Notes under the pieces: generated by a model
The model's database searches: none
What the model saw: the letters and a program-made list of their open reading frames with translations, nothing else
Told to the model about the DNA's origin: nothing
From: an uncultured Bacteroidales bacterium
GTDB taxonomy: Bacteria; Bacteroidota; Bacteroidia; Bacteroidales; Muribaculaceae
Length of the DNA: 8,035 nucleotides
Direction: 5' to 3'
Assembly (NCBI GenBank): GCA_947175585.1
Contig: CAMWNL010000054.1
Location: forward strand, 1 to 8,035
Made by a program: the position numbers and the translations under genes
In this document: in pieces, positions 1 through 5,741 of the stretch
Layout of the letters: each line of letters opens with the position of its first letter
Position numbering within the stretch: the first letter of the stretch is position 1

Positions 1-545
1 ACCCTGACCGACGCGTGCTCGGAGTAATCCGCCCGACCGTCGAAGCCGTAGGCGACATTACACACAACGGCCATGTAGGCATATTCGCCACACCCGGCAC
101 AGTCGCATCCGGCTCCTACGAAATCGAAATCGCCAAATCAAACCCCGACTTCAAGGTCTCAGCCCATGCCTGCCCCATGTGGGTGCCTTTGGTCGAGAAC
201 CGCGAAGCCGACCGTCCCGGAGCCGACTACTTCGTCCGTCAGGAAGTTGACTCACTGCTGACCGACGACCCTGACATCGACACTATCATACTTGGCTGCA
301 CCCACTATCCGATCCTTTATCCTAAAATCCGCAGCGCCGTCCCTGAGTCAATCGAGATTGTTCGTCAGGGCGACATCGTAGCGCGTAGTCTCGCCGATTA
401 TCTCCACCGCCACCACGAGATGGAGCAGCGACTCACTCGCCACGGCCACACTCAGTATCTCACCACCGAAAGCCCCGAAAAATTCTCTGAACTCGCAACC
501 CTCTTCCTCGGTCACCCCATCCATGCCCGACACATCGAACTATAA
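1..545 (+). CDS. murI: Glutamate racemase, C-terminal part (5' end outside window)
   Basis: Glutamate racemase interconverts L- and D-glutamate in the cytoplasm, supplying D-glutamate for peptidoglycan. The frame is open from the first bases (codons from position 3 read PDRRVLGVIRPT), so the GTG at 15 is an internal codon and not the start. About 180 C-terminal residues are present. They include the family motif GCTHYP at about 294-311, which carries the second catalytic cysteine (codon 297-299) and the adjacent histidine. The VPLVE segment near 184-198 also fits the family. The first catalytic cysteine lies upstream of the window. The gene ends in HARHIEL and TAA at 543-545 and is followed after only 11 nt by mntA, with no terminator between them. 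Its last 33 bases recur after hepT. Base composition is clearly richer in G+C than the genes that follow. Confidence 0.95.
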   Translation, partial: PDRRVLGVIRPTVEAVGDITHNGHVGIFATPGTVASGSYEIEIAKSNPDFKVSAHACPMWVPLVENREADRPGADYFVRQEVDSLLTDDPDIDTIILGCTHYPILYPKIRSAVPESIEIVRQGDIVARSLADYLHRHHEMEQRLTRHGHTQYLTTESPEKFSELATLFLGHPIHARHIEL

Positions 546-546
546 A
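513..546. repeat. Direct repeat copy 1: native 3' end of murI
   Basis: This 34-bp stretch covers the last ten sense codons of murI, its stop codon and one further base. It matches 1238-1271 at 32 of 34 positions. The only differences are T/A at 524 versus 1249 and A/C at 542 versus 1267, both at third codon positions. Similarity stops sharply on both sides. The two copies lie 725 bp apart and bracket mntA-hepT. Confidence 0.9.
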
Positions 547-556
547 AACTTTCATT

Positions 557-868
557 ATGTTAAATCGAAAAATATCAGACTTGATTCCTGTCATCAGGGA
601 CTATTTTCAGGGTAAGCCGGTCTTAAAGGCCTGGCTGTTTGGCTCATGTTCTCGTGGCACGGAAACCCCCGAAAGTGACATCGACCTACTCGTAGACTAC
701 GATAATACTAATGGGATTGTATCTCTATTCACAATGGGAGGCATGGTGATGGATCTTACTGATTTATTAGGTCGCAAGGTTGATTTAGTTGATAGCAGAG
801 GGCTTAAAGACTTTGCACGCAAAAGCGTAGAAAACGACAAAATTTTAATCTATGAGAGAACCAATTAA
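557..868 (+). CDS. mntA: MntA-type nucleotidyltransferase antitoxin
   Basis: This 103-residue protein has the minimal nucleotidyltransferase (MNT) fold signature of the type VII antitoxin MntA. The GSCSRG loop at residues 29-34 is followed by the metal-binding pair D41 and D43 (SDIDLLVD), and the likely third carboxylate is D76 (KVDLVD). In studied MntA-HepT pairs the antitoxin transfers AMP from ATP to the tyrosine of the HEPN toxin's RX4HXY motif and so neutralises it. All the residues needed for that chemistry appear present. The ATG at 557 lies 11 nt after murI and gives a full-length family member. The 3' end overlaps hepT by 17 nt, which points to coupled translation. No promoter of its own is evident, so it may be read from murI. 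The gene is more AT-rich than murI. Family assignment is strong; activity in this organism is inferred. Confidence 0.92.
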   Translation: MLNRKISDLIPVIRDYFQGKPVLKAWLFGSCSRGTETPESDIDLLVDYDNTNGIVSLFTMGGMVMDLTDLLGRKVDLVDSRGLKDFARKSVENDKILIYERTN

Positions 869-1205
869 AGACAAAGGACGCATTGAGCACATGCTTGAAA
901 TGGCTCTTGCACTTAACGCAGAAAAATCGAAATTAAGCCTTGAAGCCATAAAAAATGACACAGTCGTGTTTTACGGTCTGTCAAAGATGCTTGAAATAAT
1001 TGGCGAGGCGGCCTATAAACTCACAATAGAATTTAAATCCGAAAATACTGATTTGCCATGGCGTGAAATAACAGGCATGCGTCATATACTTGTGCATGGC
1101 TACTTTTCTGTAAGTCCGGAAGTTATTTGGGATGTCATTGAAAATGATATCCCCGGCATGATTCCTATACTGCGCCGTTATCTGGAAAAATGGTCAATTT
1201 CTTGA
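852..1205 (+). CDS. hepT: HepT-type HEPN RNase toxin (DUF86)
   Basis: This 117-residue, mostly helical protein belongs to the HepT/DUF86 HEPN family. The catalytic RX4HXY motif is intact: R77, H82 and Y84 within RHILVHGYF. The upstream segment with GEAAYKL at residues 51-57 and the PWREITGMR run at 69-77 are also typical of the family. Characterised HepT proteins are toxic RNases; one is reported to trim the 3' ends of tRNAs. They are silenced when MntA AMPylates the motif tyrosine, here probably Y84. The ATG at 852 sits inside the end of mntA in another frame. The antitoxin-first order and the 17-nt overlap fit a two-gene toxin-antitoxin operon. The stop (1203-1205) is followed by 32 nt and then a copy of the murI 3' end. 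No terminator is visible. Confidence 0.92.
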   Translation: MREPIKDKGRIEHMLEMALALNAEKSKLSLEAIKNDTVVFYGLSKMLEIIGEAAYKLTIEFKSENTDLPWREITGMRHILVHGYFSVSPEVIWDVIENDIPGMIPILRRYLEKWSIS

Positions 1206-1237
1206 TACTCAAATCGTATATGTCGAAATCGACTGTC

Positions 1238-1271
1238 CACCCCATCCAAGCCCGACACATCGAACTCTAAA
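1238..1271 (+). pseudogene. Relic second copy of the murI 3' end
   Basis: This stretch reads HPIQARHIEL plus TAA in one frame, against HPIHARHIEL plus TAA at the real end of murI. It aligns with 513-546 at 32 of 34 bases. Nothing upstream of 1238 resembles murI, so it is a short non-functional fragment. Both differences fall at third codon positions (CAT to CAA, CTA to CTC). That would fit two coding alleles that diverged before being brought together, although two changes are few evidence. Confidence 0.85.
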
Positions 1272-1305
1272 GCACCCTCGCTCAGAAATTTAACTTAATA
1301 ATATC

Positions 1306-2520
1306 ATGATTATGAAACAATGGATTTTTGGCATCCTATTGCTTTTGTGCAGTACCCCCGTGTTTGCCATACCTCAGACAGACAATGATGTCAACGATTT
1401 CAACGCTCTTACCCCCGAAGACCGCCAATTGCTTGAAAAGATTATCAGATTGGTAGATGAAGGCCTGAATGAAGCAGTCGCCCCTGATTTCGATTATCTC
1501 ATAAAGAAATATCCCGACAATTATCTTGTGCAATATGAGCAGGCTTATAACTTTTATTTCCTCGGTCAGTATGACAAAGTAATTGAGGCTGAGAAAAAGC
1601 TGCTTGGCAGCGAATCTGTCAGCGAACGCACATATCAGCTGATCGGTAATTCTTATGATATGCTTGGCAATCGTGACGAAGCGATAAAAATCTATCAGGA
1701 AGGTCTCAAACATTTCCCTCAAAGCGGTTCGCTGTATCTCGAATTAGGAAACATTTATAATATGAATGAAGACTATGATAAAGCATTGCAGTCCTATAAT
1801 AGCGGAATTTTGGTCCAACCTGATTTTTCGTCTAACTATTACCGTGCCGCGCCTCTATATATTGCGTCAGAGTCTGCAAAGGTTTGGGGACTGGTTTACG
1901 CCGAGACTGCCGTATTGTTAGCTCCGTCTAATGATGCACGTCACAAGGAAATGACTGAAGACATAATTTTTTGCCTCAAAGAGAACATAAAATTAAACGT
2001 CGGTGATTCAACAGTGGTTTCGGTTAAGCTCGTCCCAGGCCGAGATATGGAGATTGACGGCGCCACACAAAAGGTCTATTTAGGATTTCCGGGAATTTAT
2101 GAAGGAGCATTTGGCAGGCCATTGATGAAAATGCTTCTCGAAAAGCAAGCTTTCACATGCAGCCTTTCGCAATTAATTGAAATTCGCAAAGGTATGCTTG
2201 AAAACTACTTCGATGTCACTAATAATCTCTATGGTAATTCAATGTATCTTTTAGAATTCCAGAAAAAGATTCTCGATGCAGGTCATTGGGATGCATACAA
2301 TTATTTCCTGTTTATGGAGTCTTTTCCCGAACTATTTGATGAGTGGTACGACGCTAACAGTTCTGCCTTCGACGCTTTTGCGGAGTGGTACGATAACAAT
2401 CCATTCACCCTTGGCGACGGACGGTCAGTAAATCCTATGCAAATATTCGATAACTACCATCCGGTCGACCTCATGGAGGCAATAAGTATTCAAGCCGAGC
2501 TCCTCACTGACAAAAAGTAA
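1306..2520 (+). CDS. Exported TPR-repeat protein, function unknown
   Basis: This 404-residue protein starts with a signal peptide: a lysine, then a hydrophobic core (WIFGILLLL), then a likely signal peptidase I site after the alanine of PVFA (residues 18-21). The cysteine in LLLLC lacks a proper lipobox, so a lipoprotein is unlikely. ATG 1306 (MIMK) and ATG 1312 (MKQ) both give a workable start. Residues of about 74-101, 108-139 and 142-173 form three tetratricopeptide repeats with the usual G/Y/A pattern (for example GNSYDMLGNRDEAIKIYQEG), and more helices follow to about 225. The C-terminal 175 residues are not recognised. They are rich in aromatic and acidic residues and contain EWYD twice, about 18 residues apart. 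TPRs usually bind other proteins, so an envelope scaffold or periplasmic role is possible. It lies between two toxin-antitoxin loci with no evident functional link. No clear promoter or terminator was found. Confidence 0.85.
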   Translation: MIMKQWIFGILLLLCSTPVFAIPQTDNDVNDFNALTPEDRQLLEKIIRLVDEGLNEAVAPDFDYLIKKYPDNYLVQYEQAYNFYFLGQYDKVIEAEKKLLGSESVSERTYQLIGNSYDMLGNRDEAIKIYQEGLKHFPQSGSLYLELGNIYNMNEDYDKALQSYNSGILVQPDFSSNYYRAAPLYIASESAKVWGLVYAETAVLLAPSNDARHKEMTEDIIFCLKENIKLNVGDSTVVSVKLVPGRDMEIDGATQKVYLGFPGIYEGAFGRPLMKMLLEKQAFTCSLSQLIEIRKGMLENYFDVTNNLYGNSMYLLEFQKKILDAGHWDAYNYFLFMESFPELFDEWYDANSSAFDAFAEWYDNNPFTLGDGRSVNPMQIFDNYHPVDLMEAISIQAELLTDKK

Positions 2521-2614
2521 AAGAAATAGTCATAACAGAATTCCCTTACAGAACTATAGAGACTCTGCTACACGCTTAACTGGAAATTATTATAAGACCC
2601 CGTTTCCCAATATT

Positions 2615-2628
2615 TATATTATAATATA
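2615..2628. promoter_or_regulatory. 14-bp perfect AT-only palindrome upstream of the antitoxin promoter
   Basis: TATATTATAATATA is a perfect palindrome ending just before the -33 element (TTG at 2629-2631). An overlapping interrupted repeat, ATAATA-N6-TATTAT, spans 2621-2638. Because it lies next to an autoregulated-type toxin-antitoxin promoter it may be a second operator. The A+T richness makes chance palindromes more likely, so confidence is limited. Confidence 0.4.
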
Positions 2629-2659
2629 TTGTTATTATAGTACATTTATATTAACTTTG
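2629..2659 (+). promoter_or_regulatory. Bacteroidetes-type promoter of the RHH-YafQ toxin-antitoxin operon
   Basis: TTG at 2629-2631, a 20-nt spacer and TAACTTTG at 2652-2659 match the primary Bacteroidetes promoter pattern (-33 TTG/TTTG, -7 TAnnTTTG). Transcription would start near 2665, giving a leader of about 15 nt before the antitoxin ATG at 2680. The spacing is the same as that of the candidate promoters of yceD and der in this window. Confidence 0.75.
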
Positions 2660-2668
2660 TAATATAAA
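2645..2668. promoter_or_regulatory. Inverted-repeat operator candidate over the -7 box
   Basis: A perfect 9-bp inverted repeat, TTTATATTA at 2645-2653 and TAATATAAA at 2660-2668, is separated by 6 nt and spans the -7 element. A ribbon-helix-helix dimer bound here would block RNA polymerase. This is the standard autorepression design of type II toxin-antitoxin operons. The repeat is seen directly; its use by the adjacent antitoxin is inferred. Confidence 0.65.
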
Positions 2669-2679
2669 ATACTACAGAT

Positions 2680-2934
2680 ATGGATATCGCATTGAAAAAG
2701 AATCAAAGTTTCCGACTCCCGGTAGAGTTAATTGAGAAACTCAAAATGCTTGCTAAGCGACAGAACCGCAGTCTCAACAACTATGTAGAAACATTGCTCC
2801 TTGATGCTGCATATCACGAGCCAAATGCTGCAACAATCGACGCAATGAATGAAGCCAGGAGTGGCAATTTACGCAATACCCCTGACATTGATTTATCTTC
2901 TATCGAAGCAATGGAAAAATCAATGGGGATATGA
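2680..2934 (+). CDS. Ribbon-helix-helix (RelB/DinJ-like) antitoxin
   Basis: This 84-residue protein has a ribbon-helix-helix pattern at its N-terminus: a short strand (QSFRLP, residues 9-14), helix A (VELIEKLKMLAKRQN), a turn with serine and leucine, and helix B (NNYVETLLLDAAY). The polar, probably flexible C-terminal half (about 48-84) would wrap the toxin. It should neutralise the YafQ-like toxin encoded immediately downstream and repress the operon through the inverted repeats at its promoter. The start at 2680 fits the promoter spacing and is the first ATG after it. The stop TGA overlaps the toxin start as ATGA (2931-2934). It is more diverged from model RelB or DinJ proteins than the toxin is from YafQ, so no gene symbol is given. 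Confidence 0.82.
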   Translation: MDIALKKNQSFRLPVELIEKLKMLAKRQNRSLNNYVETLLLDAAYHEPNAATIDAMNEARSGNLRNTPDIDLSSIEAMEKSMGI

Positions 2935-3203
2935 AGAAATTAAAGGCTACATCTAAATATAAGAAGGATTATAAAAGATTTCGCAATCAACCTAATAAAA
3001 TAAAAAAATTAGTTGAAGTTCTTACACTTCTTCAAAACGAAATTCCTATACCTGAAGAATATAGACCTCACATGCTCACAGGTGACTACGCAGGATTCAT
3101 GGAATGTCATATTGAAGGAGATTTCCTTTTAATATGGTTAGATCCGGAAACTGATCAAATCGACTTAGTTCGCCTGGGTTCACACTCAGAATTATTCGGT
3201 TGA
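2931..3203 (+). CDS. YafQ-family mRNA interferase toxin
   Basis: This 90-residue protein of the RelE/ParE superfamily most resembles YafQ, a ribosome-dependent endoribonuclease that cuts translated mRNA. Residues equivalent to the YafQ active site appear in order and with matching spacing: H47 (in YRPHML, E. coli H50), H60 (ECHIEGD, H63), D64 (D67), H85 (GSHSELF, H87) and F89 (F91). The N-terminal helix is strongly basic (KKLKATSKYKKDYKRF), as expected for binding rRNA or mRNA. Translation starts inside the stop of the antitoxin (4-nt ATGA overlap), so the two are coupled. It ends 77 nt before the end of convergent der, with a strong hairpin between. It appears intact and active. Equivalence of residues was judged by eye. 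Confidence 0.9.
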   Translation: MKKLKATSKYKKDYKRFRNQPNKIKKLVEVLTLLQNEIPIPEEYRPHMLTGDYAGFMECHIEGDFLLIWLDPETDQIDLVRLGSHSELFG

Positions 3204-3220
3204 CAATATACACTGACGCA

Positions 3221-3252
3221 GCAGGGCGAAGCCGATGAAAGCTTCGCCCTGC
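3221..3252. terminator. 12-bp perfect hairpin between convergent toxin gene and der
   Basis: GCAGGGCGAAGC at 3221-3232 and its exact reverse complement at 3241-3252 enclose the 8-nt loop CGATGAAA. The hairpin sits in the 77-nt gap between two genes that point at each other, so it can end transcripts from both sides. Neither strand has a proper run of U after the stem (the + side continues AGTATTATGCG), so it may act as an mRNA 3'-end stabiliser or a weak bidirectional terminator. Confidence 0.7.
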
Positions 3253-3280
3253 AGTATTATGCGTATTATTATAAATGTGC

Positions 3281-4600
3281 TTATGATTTGTCGCGCATGA
3301 AGACATTGATCGGAGTGCCGTTGAAGTCCCAGTGCTCGCGTATCTTGTTTTCAAGATAGCGGCGGTAAGGCTCCTTGACCCACTGCGGCAGATTACAGAA
3401 GAATATAAACGTCGGCACCTGCGCGCCCTTGAGCATCGTTATATACTTTATCTTGATATACTTGCCCTTATTGCTTGGTGGCGGATAAGCCGCTATATCC
3501 TCCTGCAGCACAGTGTTGAGCTGAGACGTTGGCACTGTGCGCTTACGGTTTTCGTAAACATGGACTGCCGTTTCAAGCACCTTGTGGATGCGCTGCTTGG
3601 TCAGAGCCGACGAGAAGATAATCGGGAAGTCTGTAAACGGCGCGAAGCGCTCGCGTATCGCCTGTTCATAAAACTTGATCGCCTTCTGAGACTTGTCCTC
3701 GACGAGATCCCATTTGTTGACCACGACCACAAGACCCTTCTTATTGCGCTGAATAAGGCCGAAGATATTGACATCCTGGGTTTCGATGCCTCGGGTGGCA
3801 TCAATCATGAGGATACAGACATCCGACGCCTCTATCGCGCGTATCGAACGTATGACCGAGTAGTACTCTATATCTTCGTTGACCTTGTTTTTCTTACGGA
3901 TACCGGCTGTGTCGACCAGATAAAAGTCGAAGCCGAATTTATTGTAACGCGTATAGATCGAATCGCGTGTCGTGCCGGCTATATCTGTCACGATATGACG
4001 GTCTTCACCGATAAACGCATTGATAAGCGATGATTTTCCGGCGTTAGGACGACCGACGATTGCAAACTTAGGTATCTCGTCAAGTTTTTCATCATCGTCG
4101 TCGTTTTCCGGCAGATCCTTGACTACTTCATCGAGAAGGTCACCTGTGCCGTAACCGCTGACCGCCGAAACCGGGTAAGGTTCACCGAGACCGAGCGCAT
4201 AAAATTCGGGCACATTATAAAGCCAGTCATTCGAGTCGACCTTATTTGCCACAAGAATAACCGGTTTGCGCGAACGGCGCAGTATCTCGGCCACATGATC
4301 ATCGAGGTCGGTCACACCGTTCATTGCGTCTACAACAAACAGGATTACATCGGCCTGCTCGATGGCGAGTTCAACCTGCTTGTTGATTTCGCCTTCGAAA
4401 ATATCATCAGAGTTGACCACCCAACCGCCAGTGTCGACGATTGAAAATTCGCGGCCGTTCCAGTCCACCTTGCCATACTGTCGGTCACGAGTTGTGCCGG
4501 CAGTCGGATCCACGATTGCCGTGCGCGACTGCGTCAGGCGGTTGAAAAGTGTTGATTTGCCGACATTTGGTCGACCAACTATTGCTACGAGTTGACTCAT
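3281..4600 (-). CDS. der: Ribosome biogenesis GTPase Der (EngA)
   Basis: Der is an essential GTPase with two G domains in tandem that acts in the cytoplasm in 50S subunit assembly. In this 439-residue protein, domain 1 shows the P-loop GRPNVGKST (9-17), GTTRD, DTGG (56-59), NKVD (119-122) and SAVSG (145-149). A short acidic linker (about 164-175) follows. Domain 2 shows GRPNAGKSS (183-191), GTTRDS, DTAG (230-233), NKWD (295-298) and SAL (331-333). A KH-like domain occupies roughly 350-437. All nucleotide-binding motifs are intact and the length is normal. It is the last gene of the minus-strand cluster, lying 130 nt downstream of era with its own promoter candidate, and it converges on the YafQ-like toxin gene. 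The ATG at 4598-4600 places the P-loop at the usual distance from the N-terminus. Confidence 0.98.
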   Translation of the reverse strand: MSQLVAIVGRPNVGKSTLFNRLTQSRTAIVDPTAGTTRDRQYGKVDWNGREFSIVDTGGWVVNSDDIFEGEINKQVELAIEQADVILFVVDAMNGVTDLDDHVAEILRRSRKPVILVANKVDSNDWLYNVPEFYALGLGEPYPVSAVSGYGTGDLLDEVVKDLPENDDDDEKLDEIPKFAIVGRPNAGKSSLINAFIGEDRHIVTDIAGTTRDSIYTRYNKFGFDFYLVDTAGIRKKNKVNEDIEYYSVIRSIRAIEASDVCILMIDATRGIETQDVNIFGLIQRNKKGLVVVVNKWDLVEDKSQKAIKFYEQAIRERFAPFTDFPIIFSSALTKQRIHKVLETAVHVYENRKRTVPTSQLNTVLQEDIAAYPPPSNKGKYIKIKYITMLKGAQVPTFIFFCNLPQWVKEPYRRYLENKIREHWDFNGTPINVFMRDKS

Positions 4601-4632
4601 AATCTAATTTTATCTTTTATTTTGCAATGTAG

Positions 4633-4652
4633 GGACGCACCCCGGTGCGTCC
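4633..4652. repeat. REP-like palindrome between era and der
   Basis: GGACGCAC at 4633-4640 and GTGCGTCC at 4645-4652 form an 8-bp stem around CCCG, preceded on the + strand by TGTAG. Palindromes with this GTAGGGACGCAC start are familiar as dispersed REP-like elements in many bacterial genomes, including Bacteroidetes. It falls in the expected 5' leader of der and downstream of era, so it could affect both transcripts. Only one copy is visible here, so its repetitive nature is inferred from recognition. Confidence 0.6.
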
Positions 4653-4716
4653 ATCTCAGAATCAATGCATTATAGCGAGCGTATTATCACACCCCCGCAC
4701 GATTTTGATGTTTTTG

Positions 4717-4748
4717 CAAATTTAACTTAATTATTCGACATAGCCAAA
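4717..4748 (-). promoter_or_regulatory. Promoter candidate for der inside the end of era
   Basis: Read on the minus strand, TTTG (4745-4748), a 20-nt spacer and TAAATTTG (4717-4724) match the Bacteroidetes promoter consensus exactly. The -33 box lies within the last codons of era. Transcription would start near 4711, giving a der leader of about 110 nt that contains the palindrome at 4633-4652. Confidence 0.6.
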
Positions 4749-5621
4749 CGAGCGCAGTTTGTTTTCACGGTTTCGCCAGTCGGCTTCAACCTTGACAAAC
4801 AGCTCAAGATAGACACTCTTGTCGAAGAATTTCTCTATATCCTTTCGGGCTTCGATGCCGACTTTCTTGAGTCGCGAACCGCCGTGACCGATAAGGATGC
4901 CCTTCTGGCTGTCACGTTCCACGTAAATCACAGCCATGATGTGGATTGACTTCTCCTTCTCCTCAAATTTTTCGACTACTACCTCGGCGCTGTAAGGCAC
5001 TTCCTTATCATAGTTGAGCAGGATTTTCTCACGGATAATTTCCGTCACGAAAAAGCGTGCCGGCTTGTCGGTCAACGCGTCCTTACCGAAATAAGGCTCG
5101 GCCACTGGCAGCAGCTCCACGATTCGTGCCATCAGATTAGCCACATTGAAATGCTCCAGAGCCGATGTCGGGAACACTTCGGCGTTAGGCAGCAACTCTT
5201 TCCAGCGCGCCACGATAGCGTCCAGCTCGCCATTGCCCTTGAGCAAGTCGATTTTATTGATTACAAGGAGCACGGGGATTTTCTCTTTGGCCACTCGTGC
5301 GAGGAAGTCGGCGTTTTTGGTCGGGTCTTCAACCACGTCGGTCACGTAGAGCAGCACATCGGCGTCGGTAAGCGCGCCTTCGCTGAAACTCAACATGCTT
5401 TCCTGAAGTTTATACTTCGGTTTGAGCACACCCGGAGTGTCTGAGAACACGATCTGATATTCAGGCGTATTCACGATGCCGGTGATGCGGTGACGTGTGG
5501 TCTGAGCCTTTGAGGTTATGATGCTGATACGCTCGCCGACAAGATCGTTCATCAATGTCGATTTACCGACATTAGGATTACCGACGATGTTGACGAAGCC
5601 TGATTTATGTTCGTTAGCCAT
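4731..5621 (-). CDS. era: GTPase Era, 16S rRNA-binding
   Basis: Era is an essential GTPase that binds the 3' end of 16S rRNA and aids 30S maturation. This 296-residue protein shows the P-loop GNPNVGKST (14-22), the switch I region with TTRHR, DTPG (61-64), NKID (122-125) and SAL (153-155). The C-terminal KH domain has the GHGG loop (245-248) followed by RLKKVG, and the family-typical tail VEADWRNRENKLRSFGY. Length and motifs are normal. It lies 120 nt downstream of fabH across a terminator and ends 130 nt before der. The ATG at 5619-5621 gives the usual short N-terminal extension before the P-loop. Only a weak promoter candidate is visible directly upstream (5672-5679, minus strand). Confidence 0.98.
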   Translation of the reverse strand: MANEHKSGFVNIVGNPNVGKSTLMNDLVGERISIITSKAQTTRHRITGIVNTPEYQIVFSDTPGVLKPKYKLQESMLSFSEGALTDADVLLYVTDVVEDPTKNADFLARVAKEKIPVLLVINKIDLLKGNGELDAIVARWKELLPNAEVFPTSALEHFNVANLMARIVELLPVAEPYFGKDALTDKPARFFVTEIIREKILLNYDKEVPYSAEVVVEKFEEKEKSIHIMAVIYVERDSQKGILIGHGGSRLKKVGIEARKDIEKFFDKSVYLELFVKVEADWRNRENKLRSFGYVE

Positions 5622-5670
5622 AATGTAGTTGTGTTAGTTATGTATTTTGTAATTATTGATTTATATATAA

Positions 5671-5699
5671 ACAAAAATAGCACCCGAAAAGATGCTATT
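5671..5699 (-). terminator. Intrinsic terminator downstream of fabH
   Basis: Read on the minus strand, AATAGCATC (5699-5691) pairs with GGTGCTATT (5684-5676), nine pairs with one G-U, around a 6-nt loop. The sequence continues TTTGTTT, giving a U-rich tail. It lies 43 nt after the fabH stop and about 50 nt before the era start, so era may depend on readthrough or on its own promoter. The tail also spells TATTTTTG (5679-5672), a match to the TAnnTTTG -7 box, although no good -33 element lies 20 nt upstream. Confidence 0.7.
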
Positions 5700-5741
5700 A
5701 ATGTCTATTTTAATCAAAATAATCGCAGAGTATGGTCTGGT

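Larger units (their letters stand above)
547..1237. other. Putative inserted toxin-antitoxin cassette between two murI 3' ends
   Basis: The segment between the two murI-end repeats contains just mntA and hepT plus short flanks (10 nt before mntA, 32 nt after hepT). It is visibly richer in A+T than murI. No integrase, transposase or terminal inverted repeats are present, so the mechanism is open. Integration that regenerated the end of murI, or homologous recombination with a foreign murI end, would both give this arrangement. The boundaries are seen directly; the acquisition history is inferred. Confidence 0.45.

Noticed and set aside
15..17. GTG as the start of the first gene
   Set aside because: The frame stays open to the window edge and the upstream codons (PDRR) continue the MurI sequence, so the gene starts outside the window.
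547..1237. Transposon or insertion sequence carrying mntA-hepT
   Set aside because: There is no transposase or integrase and no terminal inverted repeat. The flanking 34-bp repeat is coding sequence of murI and is too long for a typical target-site duplication.
1291..1298. TAACTTAA as a -7 box for the TPR gene
   Set aside because: It lacks the TTTG end of the consensus and has no convincing -33 element at the right distance.
1306..1380. Lipoprotein signal in the TPR protein
   Set aside because: The cysteine follows LLLL and lacks the small residue required at -1 of a lipobox; a signal peptidase I site after PVFA fits better.
1336..1722. 128-codon open frame on the - strand
   Set aside because: It is antisense to the TPR region, whose repeat pattern shows that the + frame is the coding one.
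3332..4033. 233-codon open frame on the + strand
   Set aside because: It lies antisense inside der, whose motifs are complete. The translation has no domain pattern and reads like a complement of a GTPase gene.
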